Part shown: in pieces, positions 27,601 through 35,508 of the stretch
How the letters are laid out: each line of letters starts with the position of its first letter
How positions within the stretch are numbered: the first letter of the stretch is position 1
From: Streptomyces sp. ITFR-21
Lineage (GTDB): Bacteria > Actinomycetota > Actinomycetes > Streptomycetales > Streptomycetaceae
Direction of reading: 5' to 3'
Length of the DNA: 64,000 nucleotides
NCBI RefSeq assembly: GCF_031844685.1
Contig: NZ_CP134605.1
Span: 3,678,001-3,742,000, forward strand
The notes under the pieces: model-generated
The model's input: only the letters and a program-made list of their open reading frames with translations
Databases searched by the model: none
Told to the model about the DNA's origin: nothing
Translations under genes and position numbers: made by a program

Positions 27601-28666
27601 GCGCGGTGGTCCACTTGACCATGTCGCGCAGCGCGCCGGTCGCCGCGGAGCCGCCCTGGATGAGCGCCACCTCGATGGCTCCGCGCAGCCGCTCCATGTC
27701 ACCGGAGAGGTTGTCGGTCTGGATCGCGGCCATCCGCGCGGCGGCACCCGAGTCGTTGACCTCGGCCACGTACTTGTTGACGCCTTGGGCGCCCAGCCCG
27801 TAGACCACGGTCGCAGCGCGCACCGCGTCCGAGCCGAAGATAACGCCCATCGCAGCGTTGCGGGCCTCCGGCGTGAGGTTCCCGAAGCTCTTCTGCAGCC
27901 TGGCCGCCAGCTCGGACAGGCCGACGAACTTGCCGCTGCTGTCGTAGGCGCTGAAGCCCAACTTGTCCATCATGTCCCGGGCTTCCTGGGACTGCGGGGT
28001 GAGGTGCTGCAGCATCGTCTTCAGCGACGTGCCGGCGTCACTGCCGATCAGGGCGTGGTCGGCGAACGCGGACAGCACGCCGACGGTGTCCTCCAGGGAC
28101 AAGCCCGTCTGCTCCGCCAACAGGCCGCCCATCCGCAGGGACTCGCCCAGGCCGTGGACGTCCGCCGCGCTCTTGTTGGCGCCGGCGGACAGGACGTCGG
28201 CGATGTGGCCGACGTCCTTGCCCTGCAGGTTGAAGGTGTTCATGGCCTGCGCGCTGATGGTCGCGGCCTCGGCCAGGTCGAGCTGACCGGACGCGGCCAG
28301 CGCCAAGGAGCCCTTGAGGGCGCCGCCGGTGATGTTCGCCACCGACACCCCGGCCCGAGCCAGTTCCGCCTCGGCGTCGGCGGCCTCCGACGCGCTGTAG
28401 GCGGTGCTCTTGCCCGCGTCCAGTGCCGCGCTGCGGAGCTGTTCCATCTCCTTGCGGGACGCGCCGCTCACCGCGCGGACGTTGGACAAGGATTTGTCGA
28501 CCTTCGCCGCGGCGCTGACGGCCAGGGCGAAGCCGGTGACCAGGGCCGCGGATGCGGCGGCGCCCGCGCCGGCCAGGGCGTTCGTGGATGATGCGGCCGA
28601 GCGGATACCGCGGGTGTAGCCGGAGATGTCCGCCCGCAGACGGACGGTCACAGTGCGGTCAGCCAC
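24635..28666 (-). CDS. Tail tape measure protein (TP901 type)
   Basis: The 1343-residue protein begins ADRTVTVRLRADISGYTRGI and carries the PhageMin_Tail domain (LRSAALDAGKSTAYSASEAADAEAELARAG). Long Ala/Lys-rich helices and at least two hydrophobic stretches follow (about residues 360-400). The C-terminal part is rich in coiled coil. Tape measure length sets tail length, so a tail of roughly 200 nm is expected. I chose GTG at 28666, with AAGGGGG upstream, over the longer open frame, because that frame overlaps the frameshifted chaperone. The gene begins 3 bases beyond the chaperone T stop. Confidence 0.92.
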   Translation of the reverse strand: MADRTVTVRLRADISGYTRGIRSAASSTNALAGAGAAASAALVTGFALAVSAAAKVDKSLSNVRAVSGASRKEMEQLRSAALDAGKSTAYSASEAADAEAELARAGVSVANITGGALKGSLALAASGQLDLAEAATISAQAMNTFNLQGKDVGHIADVLSAGANKSAADVHGLGESLRMGGLLAEQTGLSLEDTVGVLSAFADHALIGSDAGTSLKTMLQHLTPQSQEARDMMDKLGFSAYDSSGKFVGLSELAARLQKSFGNLTPEARNAAMGVIFGSDAVRAATVVYGLGAQGVNKYVAEVNDSGAAARMAAIQTDNLSGDMERLRGAIEVALIQGGSAATGALRDMVKWTTALVNAYADLPPGLQKGVTLFAGIGGGAGLAAAGLLLLLPRIAATRTALSSLGVTAAGTRSALLTVGKVSAVIGVLVALGAATRQLQSIMDGSGPSANELTASVVDLGQKGKVSGALAKKYGEDLGGLTDAISTLSSSGANNKAIQFFDKLSTGFGQFGTSELDKAKDNIKGFDESLAALVASGNAKIAAAAFKQLTDAEAAHGKSVADVKKLMPQYVDALAGLETQGKLTTAGQKALGDQTTVTADDLQDTRTEAEKLTDALDALNGINIDVASSSIDFQSSLADLKASVKDNGHSLDQHTDKGRKNAQAFLDAAQAAEKNAQAIAQQTGSQEAGTRALAANVAQLRKKMIADGYSRDVVNKLIAAYAKVPTGVTTTVAAKTDPAVTGLEAVKKQLAGIPAGHTVTVKAPTAEAIKALRDLGFKVAALPGKKISVTVPTDGPKAAVARIQAYLATLQDKTIVLTTENRTINSGKGGRGPNAASADGNIFRAFASGGVERHVAQIAPAGAMRLWAEPETGGESYIPLAPSKRGRSRAIAEETVRLLGGKGIAWYANGGVSYTPTASPTLGGTGNPMDRYNAANDKLKAAWAALTKTLADAAKKTTQLHDAEANLRRVRGGHHTEAQLAAAEKKLSDARKASAAANKAVSSAKGDVYAADAALGVARGSRNPAFNLAAYQKQLSISVASTNAWRTNLAKIARRGGSEIESVLEGLGEDGYALVKSLAKASDRQFADITKKLLATAGIAKATLADFNNQVNASTKVNAQFAADLQKLAGEGYGDLAQALAAQGDSAAQALAHQAAGSAKGAAAASSAVAKSNAVLTGDDLANALVLLATLRSRPGAGFAALAGAGLDAATVRALAPRIMGQIRALPAAYRTELLTELAGQSGATAMARGGLLTRPTTVLAAEAGSPEWWIPQNGSARSAGLLSAAAAAQGYQLVPAGRWAGPATAPAGPTHVDRSQHVHLSGAQQSLGEQRADLLRHMTVLA

Positions 28667-28668
28667 CG

Positions 28669-29034
28669 TCAGACCCCCTTGCGGCGCTTGATGTGGACGT
28701 GCAGGCCGGCGGGGTTCCCGCCGCCGTCCTGGAATGCCTTGACCCGGGTCGCCGACGCCTTGCAGGCGTGGCAGCGGATCACCTCGGCGTCGAACTCGAA
28801 CTCGTTCTCTGGGGCGGTCGCGTCGCCCCACTCGGTGCCGCAGTCCGGGCACCGGTCGGCCTCGACCTGGGCGAGCGCCAGGGCCCACGCCCGGTCGTCG
28901 GGCAGCCACAGCGGCTCGCCGGGCTGCACGACGCGCCCCATGAACACGGAGCGGGGCACGCCGTGCGCCCGTGCGGCTTCTACTTCTCGCCGCCAAGGCC
29001 CGCCAGGAGTGCGGAGGCGGCCAACGAGAAAGGG
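28669..29034 (-). CDS. Tail assembly chaperone T extension (made by -1 frameshift)
   Basis: This frame has no own ribosome-binding site and overlaps the end of the G chaperone by about 55 bases in the -1 frame. It encodes about 120 residues with a Cys4 zinc-ribbon-like motif (CPDCG ... CHAC). In siphophages the T segment is produced as a G-T fusion by ribosomal slippage and recruits tape measure to the tail tube. Here CCCTTTC lies in the right phase at 29034-29028 to give that fusion. It ends just before the tape measure start. Confidence 0.85.
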   Translation of the reverse strand, partial: PFLVGRLRTPGGPWRREVEAARAHGVPRSVFMGRVVQPGEPLWLPDDRAWALALAQVEADRCPDCGTEWGDATAPENEFEFDAEVIRCHACKASATRVKAFQDGGGNPAGLHVHIKRRKGV

Positions 29035-29501
29035 ACAGCCTCGGGCGCGTCGTTGTGGGCGTCCCACGCCGCGTCGAACAGCTTCTTGATCTGGCCTTCG
29101 TTGACGACCTCGAACAGCTCCCTGGCCTGGTCCTCGGTCATCACCGGGTCGATGCAGGACGCGGCGATCAGCGCCGGCGGGAACGAGGCCGGGTCGAACG
29201 CCTCCTTGTGGTCGGCCGGCGGATGCGCGGCCAGCAGGTCCTGGTACGCGCGGTCGCCGATGTACCGGAACCGGAACTCGACCTCGGCCGCCCGCATCCG
29301 CTCCCTGGCGTCCGCGAGCTTGGCTGCGACCTCCCGGCCCGGGTGGACGGCGGTGAGGTCGCCCGGCTCCCAGTCCTCGGAGACCCGGGCCAGCTCGGCG
29401 GTGAGCGCGTCGACCTCGGCCGCGACGTCGCCGGCCGTGCAGATCCGGGTGACGGTCTCCCGGGGCCGGGCGGCGGCGAGGATGTCGGCGATGTCGGGCA
29501 T
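28980..29501 (-). CDS. Tail assembly chaperone G
   Basis: The 173-residue acidic helical protein lies between major tail protein and tape measure, the invariant place of the tail chaperone. The in-frame product ends GGEK just after the slippery site, while a -1 shift continues into the T frame. It overlaps the major tail protein stop by one base. The assignment rests on position, overlap and the heptamer rather than on strong sequence conservation, which is normal for this family. Confidence 0.85.
   Translation of the reverse strand: MPDIADILAAARPRETVTRICTAGDVAAEVDALTAELARVSEDWEPGDLTAVHPGREVAAKLADARERMRAAEVEFRFRYIGDRAYQDLLAAHPPADHKEAFDPASFPPALIAASCIDPVMTEDQARELFEVVNEGQIKKLFDAAWDAHNDAPEAVPFSLAASALLAGLGGEK
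29028..29034 (-). promoter_or_regulatory. Programmed -1 frameshift heptamer CCCTTTC
   Basis: On the minus strand the heptamer reads C CCT TTC in the G-frame phase (CCT codon starts at 29033, 156 codons from the G start). It matches the X-XXY-YYZ rule with X=C, Y=T, Z=C. Slipping back one base continues as CCC TTT into the T frame. Confidence 0.85.
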
Positions 29502-29983
29502 CAGGCGGCCACCAGCGCGTTGGTCGCCGGCGCCGCGTACACCTTGATCGGCGACACGAACTTCATCACCTCGTTGGCGGCCGGCGACACGTTGGCGCGC
29601 TCACCGCAGACCACCGGGTAGACCTCGACCTGCTGGCCGGCGGCCCACGCGGTGGCGTAGTCCACGGCCCGGCGCACGATGACGTAGCAGTGCACGCCGT
29701 AGACCAGGTTCTGGTAGGGCCAGTCCTCCTGGGTGGTGGTGCCGCGCTTGAACGTCAACTCGGTGTCGTAGCCGACCCGGCCGACCTCCTTGGTGTCGAA
29801 CGTCGATGCCAGGCTGGAGGTGTCGACGTCGGCGGTGGTCGGGTCGAGCTTCAGGCCGTCCGGGGTCAGGCGGGGGGTGATGTCCTGGGCGGCCGTGCAC
29901 TCGGCGACGGTCGGCGCGTTGATGTTGGCGAGGGACAGGGCGATGGCGACCCTGGTCTTTCCGTCGCTGATCACGTCGGTCAT
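29501..29983 (-). CDS. Major tail (tube) protein
   Basis: The 160-residue protein has the compact beta-sandwich pattern of siphovirus tube proteins (RVAIALSLANINAPTVAEC at the start, VGYDTELTFKRGTT in the centre, KFVSPIKVYAAPATN at the end). It lies directly upstream of the chaperone and tape measure. It polymerises as hexameric rings to form the tail tube. Confidence 0.8.
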   Translation of the reverse strand: MTDVISDGKTRVAIALSLANINAPTVAECTAAQDITPRLTPDGLKLDPTTADVDTSSLASTFDTKEVGRVGYDTELTFKRGTTTQEDWPYQNLVYGVHCYVIVRRAVDYATAWAAGQQVEVYPVVCGERANVSPAANEVMKFVSPIKVYAAPATNALVAA

Positions 29984-30002
29984 GAGCCCTCCTCAGGGCA
30001 TG

Positions 30003-30022
30003 AAAAAAGCCCCAGAAGGGGC
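30003..30022 (-). terminator. Rho-independent-type terminator before the major tail protein gene
   Basis: On the minus strand GCCCC-TTCT-GGGGC is followed by TTTTTT (stem 30009-30013/30018-30022, U-run 30003-30008). It is the only canonical stem plus U-run seen in the structural operon. It sits just upstream of the major tail protein start, so it may attenuate read-through between the upstream head/neck genes and the tail genes. Confidence 0.8.
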
Positions 30023-30053
30023 GGAGACGGGGCGGGGCGGGGGCGGGGTGCGG

Positions 30054-30383
30054 TCAGATGCGCAGGGCCGCGACGGTGACGTTCGTGGTGGACGAGTAGG
30101 TGACGGTGGCCAGGCCGTCGGCGGGGCCGGCGAACAGCTCCCGCGGGATGGGGCCGATCATCACGTCGCCGGTGGTGGCGGGCACGGTCACGACCAGGTC
30201 CGCGACGAGCTGCCCGCGGATCTGACCGGTGGCGGTGAGGGTGACGGTCATCGAGCTGCCCGCGGTGTTCTTCACGTGCAGGAACGTCCGCTCGTCGCAG
30301 GCGATCTTCGTGCCCGCCGCGGCGGCCGAGTACGTCGGCGCGGTCCCGCCGAGCTTGATGGTCTGCACTGCCAGGGTGGCCAT
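30054..30383 (-). CDS. Small beta-rich virion protein (possible decoration protein)
   Basis: The 109-residue protein is almost entirely beta-forming (TIKLGGTAPTYSAAAAGTKI, FLHVKNTAGSSMTVTLTATG). Similar short proteins in actinophages are head decoration or tail-tube accessory proteins. It lies between the tail terminator-like gene and the major tail protein. No catalytic features are seen. Function is inferred from position and fold type. Confidence 0.6.
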   Translation of the reverse strand: MATLAVQTIKLGGTAPTYSAAAAGTKIACDERTFLHVKNTAGSSMTVTLTATGQIRGQLVADLVVTVPATTGDVMIGPIPRELFAGPADGLATVTYSSTTNVTVAALRI

Positions 30384-30396
30384 GAGGGGTTCTCCT

Positions 30397-30801
30397 TCAG
30401 GACGGGATGGATTGCAGCCGGTACTGCACCGGCGCGTAGAACAGGGGCGGGGTCACGTCGTCGTCGCGGGCCAGCGGCGGCCCCCCGAGCTCTTCCGGCC
30501 GCCACGCCACCCGGCCCTGGACCACCAGCGGGCCCGCGAGTGCGGCCCGGATCTTGTCCGCGACCCACAGGGCCTGCTCCGCGGTGGTGGCCACGCTGGT
30601 GATGGTGACCACCCCCGACCAGTGGGTGCGGGCGTCGGCCAGGGACTCGCGGACCGCCTGGCCGGGCTCGGGGTAGAGCACCGCGTACCGGTCGGCCGGC
30701 CTCGGCGGGGCCCCGCCGAGATACACGGTCAACCCGCCCGCGGCCAGCGCGGCCTGGACGGCGTCCACGTGCGGCAGCACCTGCGGTGCGGTCACAGCCA
30801 C
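30397..30801 (-). CDS. Tail terminator / neck protein
   Basis: The 134-residue protein has the length, position and a VTITSVATTAEQALWVADKIRAAL helix typical of gpU-like tail terminators, which cap the tube and join it to the head. It overlaps the HK97-gp10-like gene by 10 bases. The C-terminal half is beta-rich with a Pro-rich loop. Assignment is by synteny. Confidence 0.65.
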   Translation of the reverse strand: MAVTAPQVLPHVDAVQAALAAGGLTVYLGGAPPRPADRYAVLYPEPGQAVRESLADARTHWSGVVTITSVATTAEQALWVADKIRAALAGPLVVQGRVAWRPEELGGPPLARDDDVTPPLFYAPVQYRLQSIPS

Positions 30802-31190
30802 GCCAGGCCCCGGCCGACGATCAGGGCCATCTGCGCCTCGAAGCGGGGCGTTTCCGCGTCCAGGGCGCGCCCGCCGTCGCGGTGCGGCGGGTTGCGGGCC
30901 GACCCGTACTCCAGCAGGTTGCCCAACGCGCCCTGCGGGCCGGCCTTGTCCGGGCCGATGTCGGCGATCGTCACCGGCCCGGCCCGGTGCACGTCGAAAC
31001 CGATCGCGTTGGGGTACTGCGGGGCGTGCTTGGGCGCAGACGCGCGGGCGTTGGCCTTCCAGTCGTTCTTGATGTTGACCGCGCCGCGCCGCACCGCCGC
31101 GATAGCGTCCCGCTCGGCCTGCGGCAGGAGCCGGATCAGGTGCGCCTCCAGCCGCCGCAGCTCGACGTCGTCCACAGGGTTCGCGCTCAC
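30792..31190 (-). CDS. HK97 gp10-like head-tail joining protein
   Basis: The 132-residue basic protein has the pattern NDWKANARASAPKHAPQYPNAI followed by GNLLEYGSARNPPH, typical of the HK97 gp10 / minor capsid joining family. GTG at 31190 overlaps the previous stop as GTGA. It lies between the stopper and tail terminator, as expected. Confidence 0.75.
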   Translation of the reverse strand: MSANPVDDVELRRLEAHLIRLLPQAERDAIAAVRRGAVNIKNDWKANARASAPKHAPQYPNAIGFDVHRAGPVTIADIGPDKAGPQGALGNLLEYGSARNPPHRDGGRALDAETPRFEAQMALIVGRGLAWL

Positions 31191-31603
31191 GAACGGTCCT
31201 CCGTTTCGATACGCCACGCGGTGGCGGTGGCGGAGAACTGGACGCCGGTCACCCACAGCGTCAGGCCCGTCAGGCGGGCGTCCGGCGACGCGGCCACCTC
31301 GACCAGGTCGCCGGGCAGGATCCGCTGCCCTTCCGGCATCGGAGATCCCCACGGCAGCGCCACCTCGTACCGGTTGAAGACGACCTCCCGCTCCCCGGCC
31401 TCCTCCTCCATCGCCGTGGACAGCGAGGAGGGCTTCACCCGGCCCCGGCCGGGGCCGTAGAACAGCGTCTGCGGGCCGGGAACGGTGGTGCCGGTCGCCC
31501 GGTCGAAGACGCCCTCGCCCTGCCGGTACACCCGCACCGTGTCCACCATCAGATCCTCGTGCGCGGCCCGGCCCCGGGCCAGGAGCACGTCCAGGCCCCT
31601 CAC
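31187..31603 (-). CDS. Head-tail stopper (DUF6093-like)
   Basis: The 138-residue protein starts with LDVLLARGRAAHEDLMVDTVRVYR and has a beta-rich body with LPGDLVEVAASPDARL, the pattern of DUF6093 head-tail connector proteins in actinophages. GTG at 31603 overlaps the upstream stop as GTGA; a longer frame to 31615 is less likely. It probably closes the connector channel. Confidence 0.7.
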   Translation of the reverse strand: MRGLDVLLARGRAAHEDLMVDTVRVYRQGEGVFDRATGTTVPGPQTLFYGPGRGRVKPSSLSTAMEEEAGEREVVFNRYEVALPWGSPMPEGQRILPGDLVEVAASPDARLTGLTLWVTGVQFSATATAWRIETEDRS

Positions 31604-32148
31604 GAGACACCCCACTGCGGTCCGGCGAACGCCTGGCGGATGGTGTCCGTCTCGCCCTGCAGGAGCGTGGCGCGGGCGTCAGCGAGGGTCTCGGCGTAGT
31701 CGTCGATCGAGCGCTGCCGGATCATGTCGGGGTTGATCAGGCAGCGCTTGACCGCGTCGCACGCCACCGACACCGCGACCTGGTACGCGATGTCGTCCTC
31801 GTCCAGACCGTGCGAGTACGTGACCGTCACCGGCCCCTGCCACACCCACCCGTCGAGGCGGGCCAGGGCCTGGCCGCCGTCCCAGGCCCACTGCGCGGCG
31901 GTCAGGCCGGCGACCTGGCTCACGTCCCTCACGGGTCGCTGCGGCAGCACCAGCCGCGCTGTGCACGAGCCCCGCAGGATGACCGCGTCGTGGTCCACGC
32001 GGGTGATCTGCTGGTAGCCGGCTGCCGCCCGGATCAGGTGGGACGCGTCGGCCAGCAGCCGGGTCGCCTGGGTGCGCTCCATCTCCGACAGTTCCCAGGA
32101 CACCCGGCCGTTGAGGTCGTCGGCCGTCGCGAACGGCGGCAGCGCCAT
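31600..32148 (-). CDS. Head-tail adaptor (gp6/gp15-like)
   Basis: The 182-residue helical protein begins PPFATADDLNGR and has LLADASHLIRAAAGYQQI then a beta element with VTVTYSHGLDEDD and a C-terminal helical pair. This is the layout of HK97 gp6 / SPP1 gp15 adaptors that dock below the portal. Position after the capsid gene agrees. Confidence 0.75.
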   Translation of the reverse strand: MALPPFATADDLNGRVSWELSEMERTQATRLLADASHLIRAAAGYQQITRVDHDAVILRGSCTARLVLPQRPVRDVSQVAGLTAAQWAWDGGQALARLDGWVWQGPVTVTYSHGLDEDDIAYQVAVSVACDAVKRCLINPDMIRQRSIDDYAETLADARATLLQGETDTIRQAFAGPQWGVS

Positions 32149-32149
32149 G

Positions 32150-32677
32150 TCAGTTCCCGTACTTGGTGATCAGCTCGGCCTTGGTCATCTTCTCGATGGC
32201 CGCGGTCTCGTCGCTGTCCTGGGCGCGGGTGGAGGCGTAGGCGCGCCAGTCGGCGACGGGCGCGGCCTGCGCCGGCCGGGGCGTCCCGCTGTCGGTGTCC
32301 GGCCCGGCATCCGGCTCGGCGGGCGGGGCGGTGGGCTGAAGGCCGCCGCCGGGCAGGCCCGGGGCGTACACCTCCGGTCCGTGCGGGTTCGCCTGCCCGG
32401 CGTTGACCGGCGGCCGGAAGTCCTGCGGCCGGGGGTCGACGGCTGCGTCCCGGGTGGGCGAGCCGACCACGGTGGTGGTCACCTCGCGCGGGTCGGCAAC
32501 GGCCAGGGCCGGGCCGGCCGCGAGCGGGTTGGACCGCTCGCCGTCGACCAGGTAGCCGGCGCCGTGGCAGTAGCTGATCACCGCCGGGTCGTCGGTCTCG
32601 GCGACGCCGTCCACGAAGTGGATCCCGCCGGGGCCGTCGCCGGTGTAGCCGGCGACAGGGGTCTCGATGCGTGCCAT
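32150..32677 (-). CDS. Head-associated protein, Pro-rich (fibre- or adaptor-like)
   Basis: The 175-residue protein has a conserved-looking N-terminal module (PAVISYCHGAGYLV), a Pro/Ala/Asp-rich disordered middle (about residues 75-145) and a short C-terminal helix ending KAELITKYG, similar to SAP/Rho-N-like tips in phage head proteins. It directly follows the capsid gene. Precise role unknown. Confidence 0.6.
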   Translation of the reverse strand: MARIETPVAGYTGDGPGGIHFVDGVAETDDPAVISYCHGAGYLVDGERSNPLAAGPALAVADPREVTTTVVGSPTRDAAVDPRPQDFRPPVNAGQANPHGPEVYAPGLPGGGLQPTAPPAEPDAGPDTDSGTPRPAQAAPVADWRAYASTRAQDSDETAAIEKMTKAELITKYGN

Positions 32678-32690
32678 GTCGGCGTTCCTC

Positions 32691-33695
32691 TCAGGCGGAC
32701 TTGATGTTGCGCAGGACGGCGGCGGCCTTGGTCGCCTTCAGGACGACCGCGGCCGGGCCCAGCTCGACCTCGCCGGTCTTGACGGCGCCCGAGGTGGTGA
32801 AATCGGGCAGCCAGTTCTTGACCAGCGGGCGCCCGGCCATGGACACGCCGTGGAAGCCGTCCAGGCCGAAGCGGACCGCGAACAGGTCCCCGAGGTTGGT
32901 GATGGTGCCGCCCGCGCCGCCGGCGTCGGTGTCGCGGCTGACCAGGCCGATGACGTCGGTGTTCGCGCCGGCCTTCGCGCCGAGGTCGACCAGCGGGATG
33001 CCGTTGTAGCGCTCGACGGGGCGGCCGAAGGCGTCCTGGGTCTTGTCGTACTGGTCGGCCCAGATGGCGAGGGTCTTGAACGCGGCCAGGGTCTTCTTCG
33101 GGCCCATGATCGCGCCCGGGGTCTCGTCCATCGCGGACAGCCAGGCGTCCACGTGCCGGAGCTGGACCAGCGCACCTGCCTTGTCGGCGACCGCGGTCCA
33201 GTCGAGGTATCCGGTGCTCACGCCGTTGTTGAGCGGCAGGTACTCCGTCGAGCTGCCGGTGAGGATCTTGGACAGGCCGTCGAAGCCGGCGGCGTCCACG
33301 GCGGTGTCGCCGTTGATCACCGCGTCGGCGAACTTCGCGCGGGTCGCCTTGATCTTCTGCTGCATCTGCAGCGTGGTCTCCGCGGCGGCCGCGATCCCGT
33401 CCAGGACACGGTCGATCTGGAAGCTGCCGCCGAGCGGCTTGAGGTCGACGGTGTAGCGGGCCTTGGTGACCTCGGCCGGGGTGTACTCGGAGTTGATCGC
33501 GCGAAACGCCGCGTCGGCCTGGGTGATCAGGCGGGTGTAGCCGTAGGTCAGGGTCGCACCGGACCCGGCCTGGTTCACGACGTCATCGAACGTCATGTTG
33601 TCCAGCAGGAAGCTGGACTTCTGGAACTCGTCGATGACGAACGTGTCGATGTCGTCGGTCGCGTTGAGCTTCGCCTGAGCGAGCGTCACGGGCAT
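32691..33695 (-). CDS. Major capsid protein (HK97 fold)
   Basis: The 334-residue protein follows the scaffold gene and has the pattern of actinophage capsid proteins: N-terminal helix (DEFQKSSFLLDNMTF), long E-loop region with YTRLITQADAAFRAINSEYTP, spine helix with KFADAVINGDTAVD, and P-domain end (GEVELGPAAVVLKATKAA). No protease is encoded beside it, so assembly likely depends on the scaffold without a separate maturation protease. Confidence 0.88.
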   Translation of the reverse strand: MPVTLAQAKLNATDDIDTFVIDEFQKSSFLLDNMTFDDVVNQAGSGATLTYGYTRLITQADAAFRAINSEYTPAEVTKARYTVDLKPLGGSFQIDRVLDGIAAAAETTLQMQQKIKATRAKFADAVINGDTAVDAAGFDGLSKILTGSSTEYLPLNNGVSTGYLDWTAVADKAGALVQLRHVDAWLSAMDETPGAIMGPKKTLAAFKTLAIWADQYDKTQDAFGRPVERYNGIPLVDLGAKAGANTDVIGLVSRDTDAGGAGGTITNLGDLFAVRFGLDGFHGVSMAGRPLVKNWLPDFTTSGAVKTGEVELGPAAVVLKATKAAAVLRNIKSA

Positions 33696-33716
33696 GGTCT
33701 ACTCCTGGTCGGTCGG

Positions 33717-34442
33717 TCAGCCGGACTTGCCGGCGAGCTTGGCTTCGATGGCCTCGCCGAGACTCCCGGCGGCCTTCTTGGCGGGCTTGCGGGCGCCGCT
33801 GTCGGCGCCGCCCTGGAATCGCCGGCCGGTGTCCGTCGCGGACTTCGCAGCCAGGTACGGCTCGTTTTCGAGCAGTTCGTCGATCAGCTCGGTGATCGCC
33901 TCACGGTCGGGCCGGCCCTTGTCGTTCTTCGGGATGTCGGACAGGTCCAGCAGCCGCGAGGCGAGCTGCGGATTGGCCAGGCGCCCGGCCGCAACCGCGA
34001 TCGCCGCGGCATCCACCCGGTCGGCCCAGACCTCAGCCTGGGCCTCCTCGCGGGCCAGGCGCCGGATCTCCGCCGGGTCGTCGTCCCCCTCGCCGGTGCC
34101 CTGCCTGCCGTCCTGCTTGGCGGCCGGCTTGCCCGTCCCGGACTTCAGCGTGCGGTTCTCCGCCTTCAGGCTGCGGTTCTCCTTGCGCAGCGCCCGCAGC
34201 GCCTTGCGGCCCTTCTCCCCGAGCTGGTCGTCGTCCTGGTCGTCGCCGTCGCGGTCGTCGTCCTGGTCGTCGTCCGTGCCGCCGTCGTCGCCGGCGTCGT
34301 CTGCGCCGTCGTCCGTACCGCCGTCGGCCCCGTCCCCGCCGTCCGCGTAGAACACGCCGAAGGCGGCCCGACCGTAGGGGTGGGACCAGCCGGCGCCGTC
34401 GGCACCGAACAGGACACGGCGGGGCAGGGTGGTGTCGAGCAT
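33717..34442 (-). CDS. Scaffolding protein
   Basis: The 241-residue protein has a Gly/Asp run of about 40 residues (about 33-75), then a Lys/Leu coiled coil (RALRKENRSLKAENRTLKS), an acidic linker and a C-terminal basic tail (KPAKKAAGSLGEAIEAKL). This composition and place just before the capsid gene are typical of phage scaffolds. ATG at 34442 has AGGAGA upstream; the frame extends further but without such a site. Confidence 0.85.
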   Translation of the reverse strand: MLDTTLPRRVLFGADGAGWSHPYGRAAFGVFYADGGDGADGGTDDGADDAGDDGGTDDDQDDDRDGDDQDDDQLGEKGRKALRALRKENRSLKAENRTLKSGTGKPAAKQDGRQGTGEGDDDPAEIRRLAREEAQAEVWADRVDAAAIAVAAGRLANPQLASRLLDLSDIPKNDKGRPDREAITELIDELLENEPYLAAKSATDTGRRFQGGADSGARKPAKKAAGSLGEAIEAKLAGKSG

Positions 34443-34485
34443 CGCGCTCTCCTGGGTGTCGTGGGCGGCGTCGCGCCGCACCGGG

Positions 34486-35508
34486 TCAGATGAGGTAGCC
34501 GTACTGCCGCAGCAGCGCGATAGCGTCCTCGCGGGTCGCCGCGGTCTGGTAGATCGCCTCCGGCGTCAGCCGGGCCCCGGCCAGCCGGAACGCGGGCAGG
34601 CCCTGCTGGGCCTCGATGCGGTCACGGGCGTACCGGATGCCGGTCTGCTGCGAGATCCGGGCGCGCTCGGCCCGGTAGTAGGCGCCCCGGCGGGTGGTGC
34701 CCTCGCGGGTGGCCTGCACCCGGCGGCCGTAGGCGTCCGTGGTCGTGTACAGCGCGCCGCGGCGGCGGATGTTCACCACCGCGTTGATGTCGGCGCCGTC
34801 GCGGATCGCGCGGGCCCCGGCCCGGCCGAACGTCGCCTCCTGCTGCGCCCGGGTCAGGCTGTGGAAGTAGGCATCCGGGTCGGTGTGCGGCCGCGAACGC
34901 CCCGCGATCGTCGGCTCGTTCGTGCAGTGGCAGTGCGGATGACGCCGGAAGGCGACCTCCGTGTGGAACGTCATCCCGGCCAGGATCACGCACCTGTTGC
35001 ACGCGCCCGGGGCGATGACCCGCACGTAGCCGGTGCACGTCCGGTTGCTGGTGATGCCCGCCCCGGCCGCCGACCGGCCGGCGTCCGCGGTCTCCGACCC
35101 GACGATCCGCAGAAGTTGCACCCGGCCCGCGTCGAGCGCCTGCCGTGGCCCCGCACCGGCTGCCAAGTTGGTCAGCGTCGTGATCCTGGGCTGGTCGAGC
35201 AGCGACGCCAGCGAACGCCCGTCGGCCGCCCGGCCGGCGAACGCCGCAGGATTCAGGTCCCCGGCCGGATCGGACTCGCCACCCAGCTCGGTCACCACGT
35301 CGTCCACGTAGCTCTGCGCGCCCGCGGCGGCGGCCTGCTGCGCCGCGATGAGCAGCGCGGCCATGTGGTTGGCGATGGTCCGCCACGACGCGGTGATCCG
35401 CGTCGGGCTGACCTCCCGCCACAGCCGGTCGGCGGCCCGCATCGTGCGCAGCGCCAGAAGCTGCTGCTGCGCCCGCCGCCGCTCGGCGGCCCGCGTCGGC
35501 CCGGCCAT
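34486..35508 (-). CDS. MuF-like minor head protein with Cys/His cluster
   Basis: The 340-residue protein is helical at the N terminus and carries a MuF-type Cys/His cluster, CNRCVIL ... FRRHPHCHC, at about residues 170-195. It continues into a basic C-terminal domain (RAGARAIRDGADINAVVNIRRRG) of the type seen in capsid minor protein / VG15-like families. It is encoded directly after the portal. It probably enters the procapsid with the portal. ATG at 35508 overlaps the portal stop by one base. Confidence 0.82.
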   Translation of the reverse strand: MAGPTRAAERRRAQQQLLALRTMRAADRLWREVSPTRITASWRTIANHMAALLIAAQQAAAAGAQSYVDDVVTELGGESDPAGDLNPAAFAGRAADGRSLASLLDQPRITTLTNLAAGAGPRQALDAGRVQLLRIVGSETADAGRSAAGAGITSNRTCTGYVRVIAPGACNRCVILAGMTFHTEVAFRRHPHCHCTNEPTIAGRSRPHTDPDAYFHSLTRAQQEATFGRAGARAIRDGADINAVVNIRRRGALYTTTDAYGRRVQATREGTTRRGAYYRAERARISQQTGIRYARDRIEAQQGLPAFRLAGARLTPEAIYQTAATREDAIALLRQYGYLI

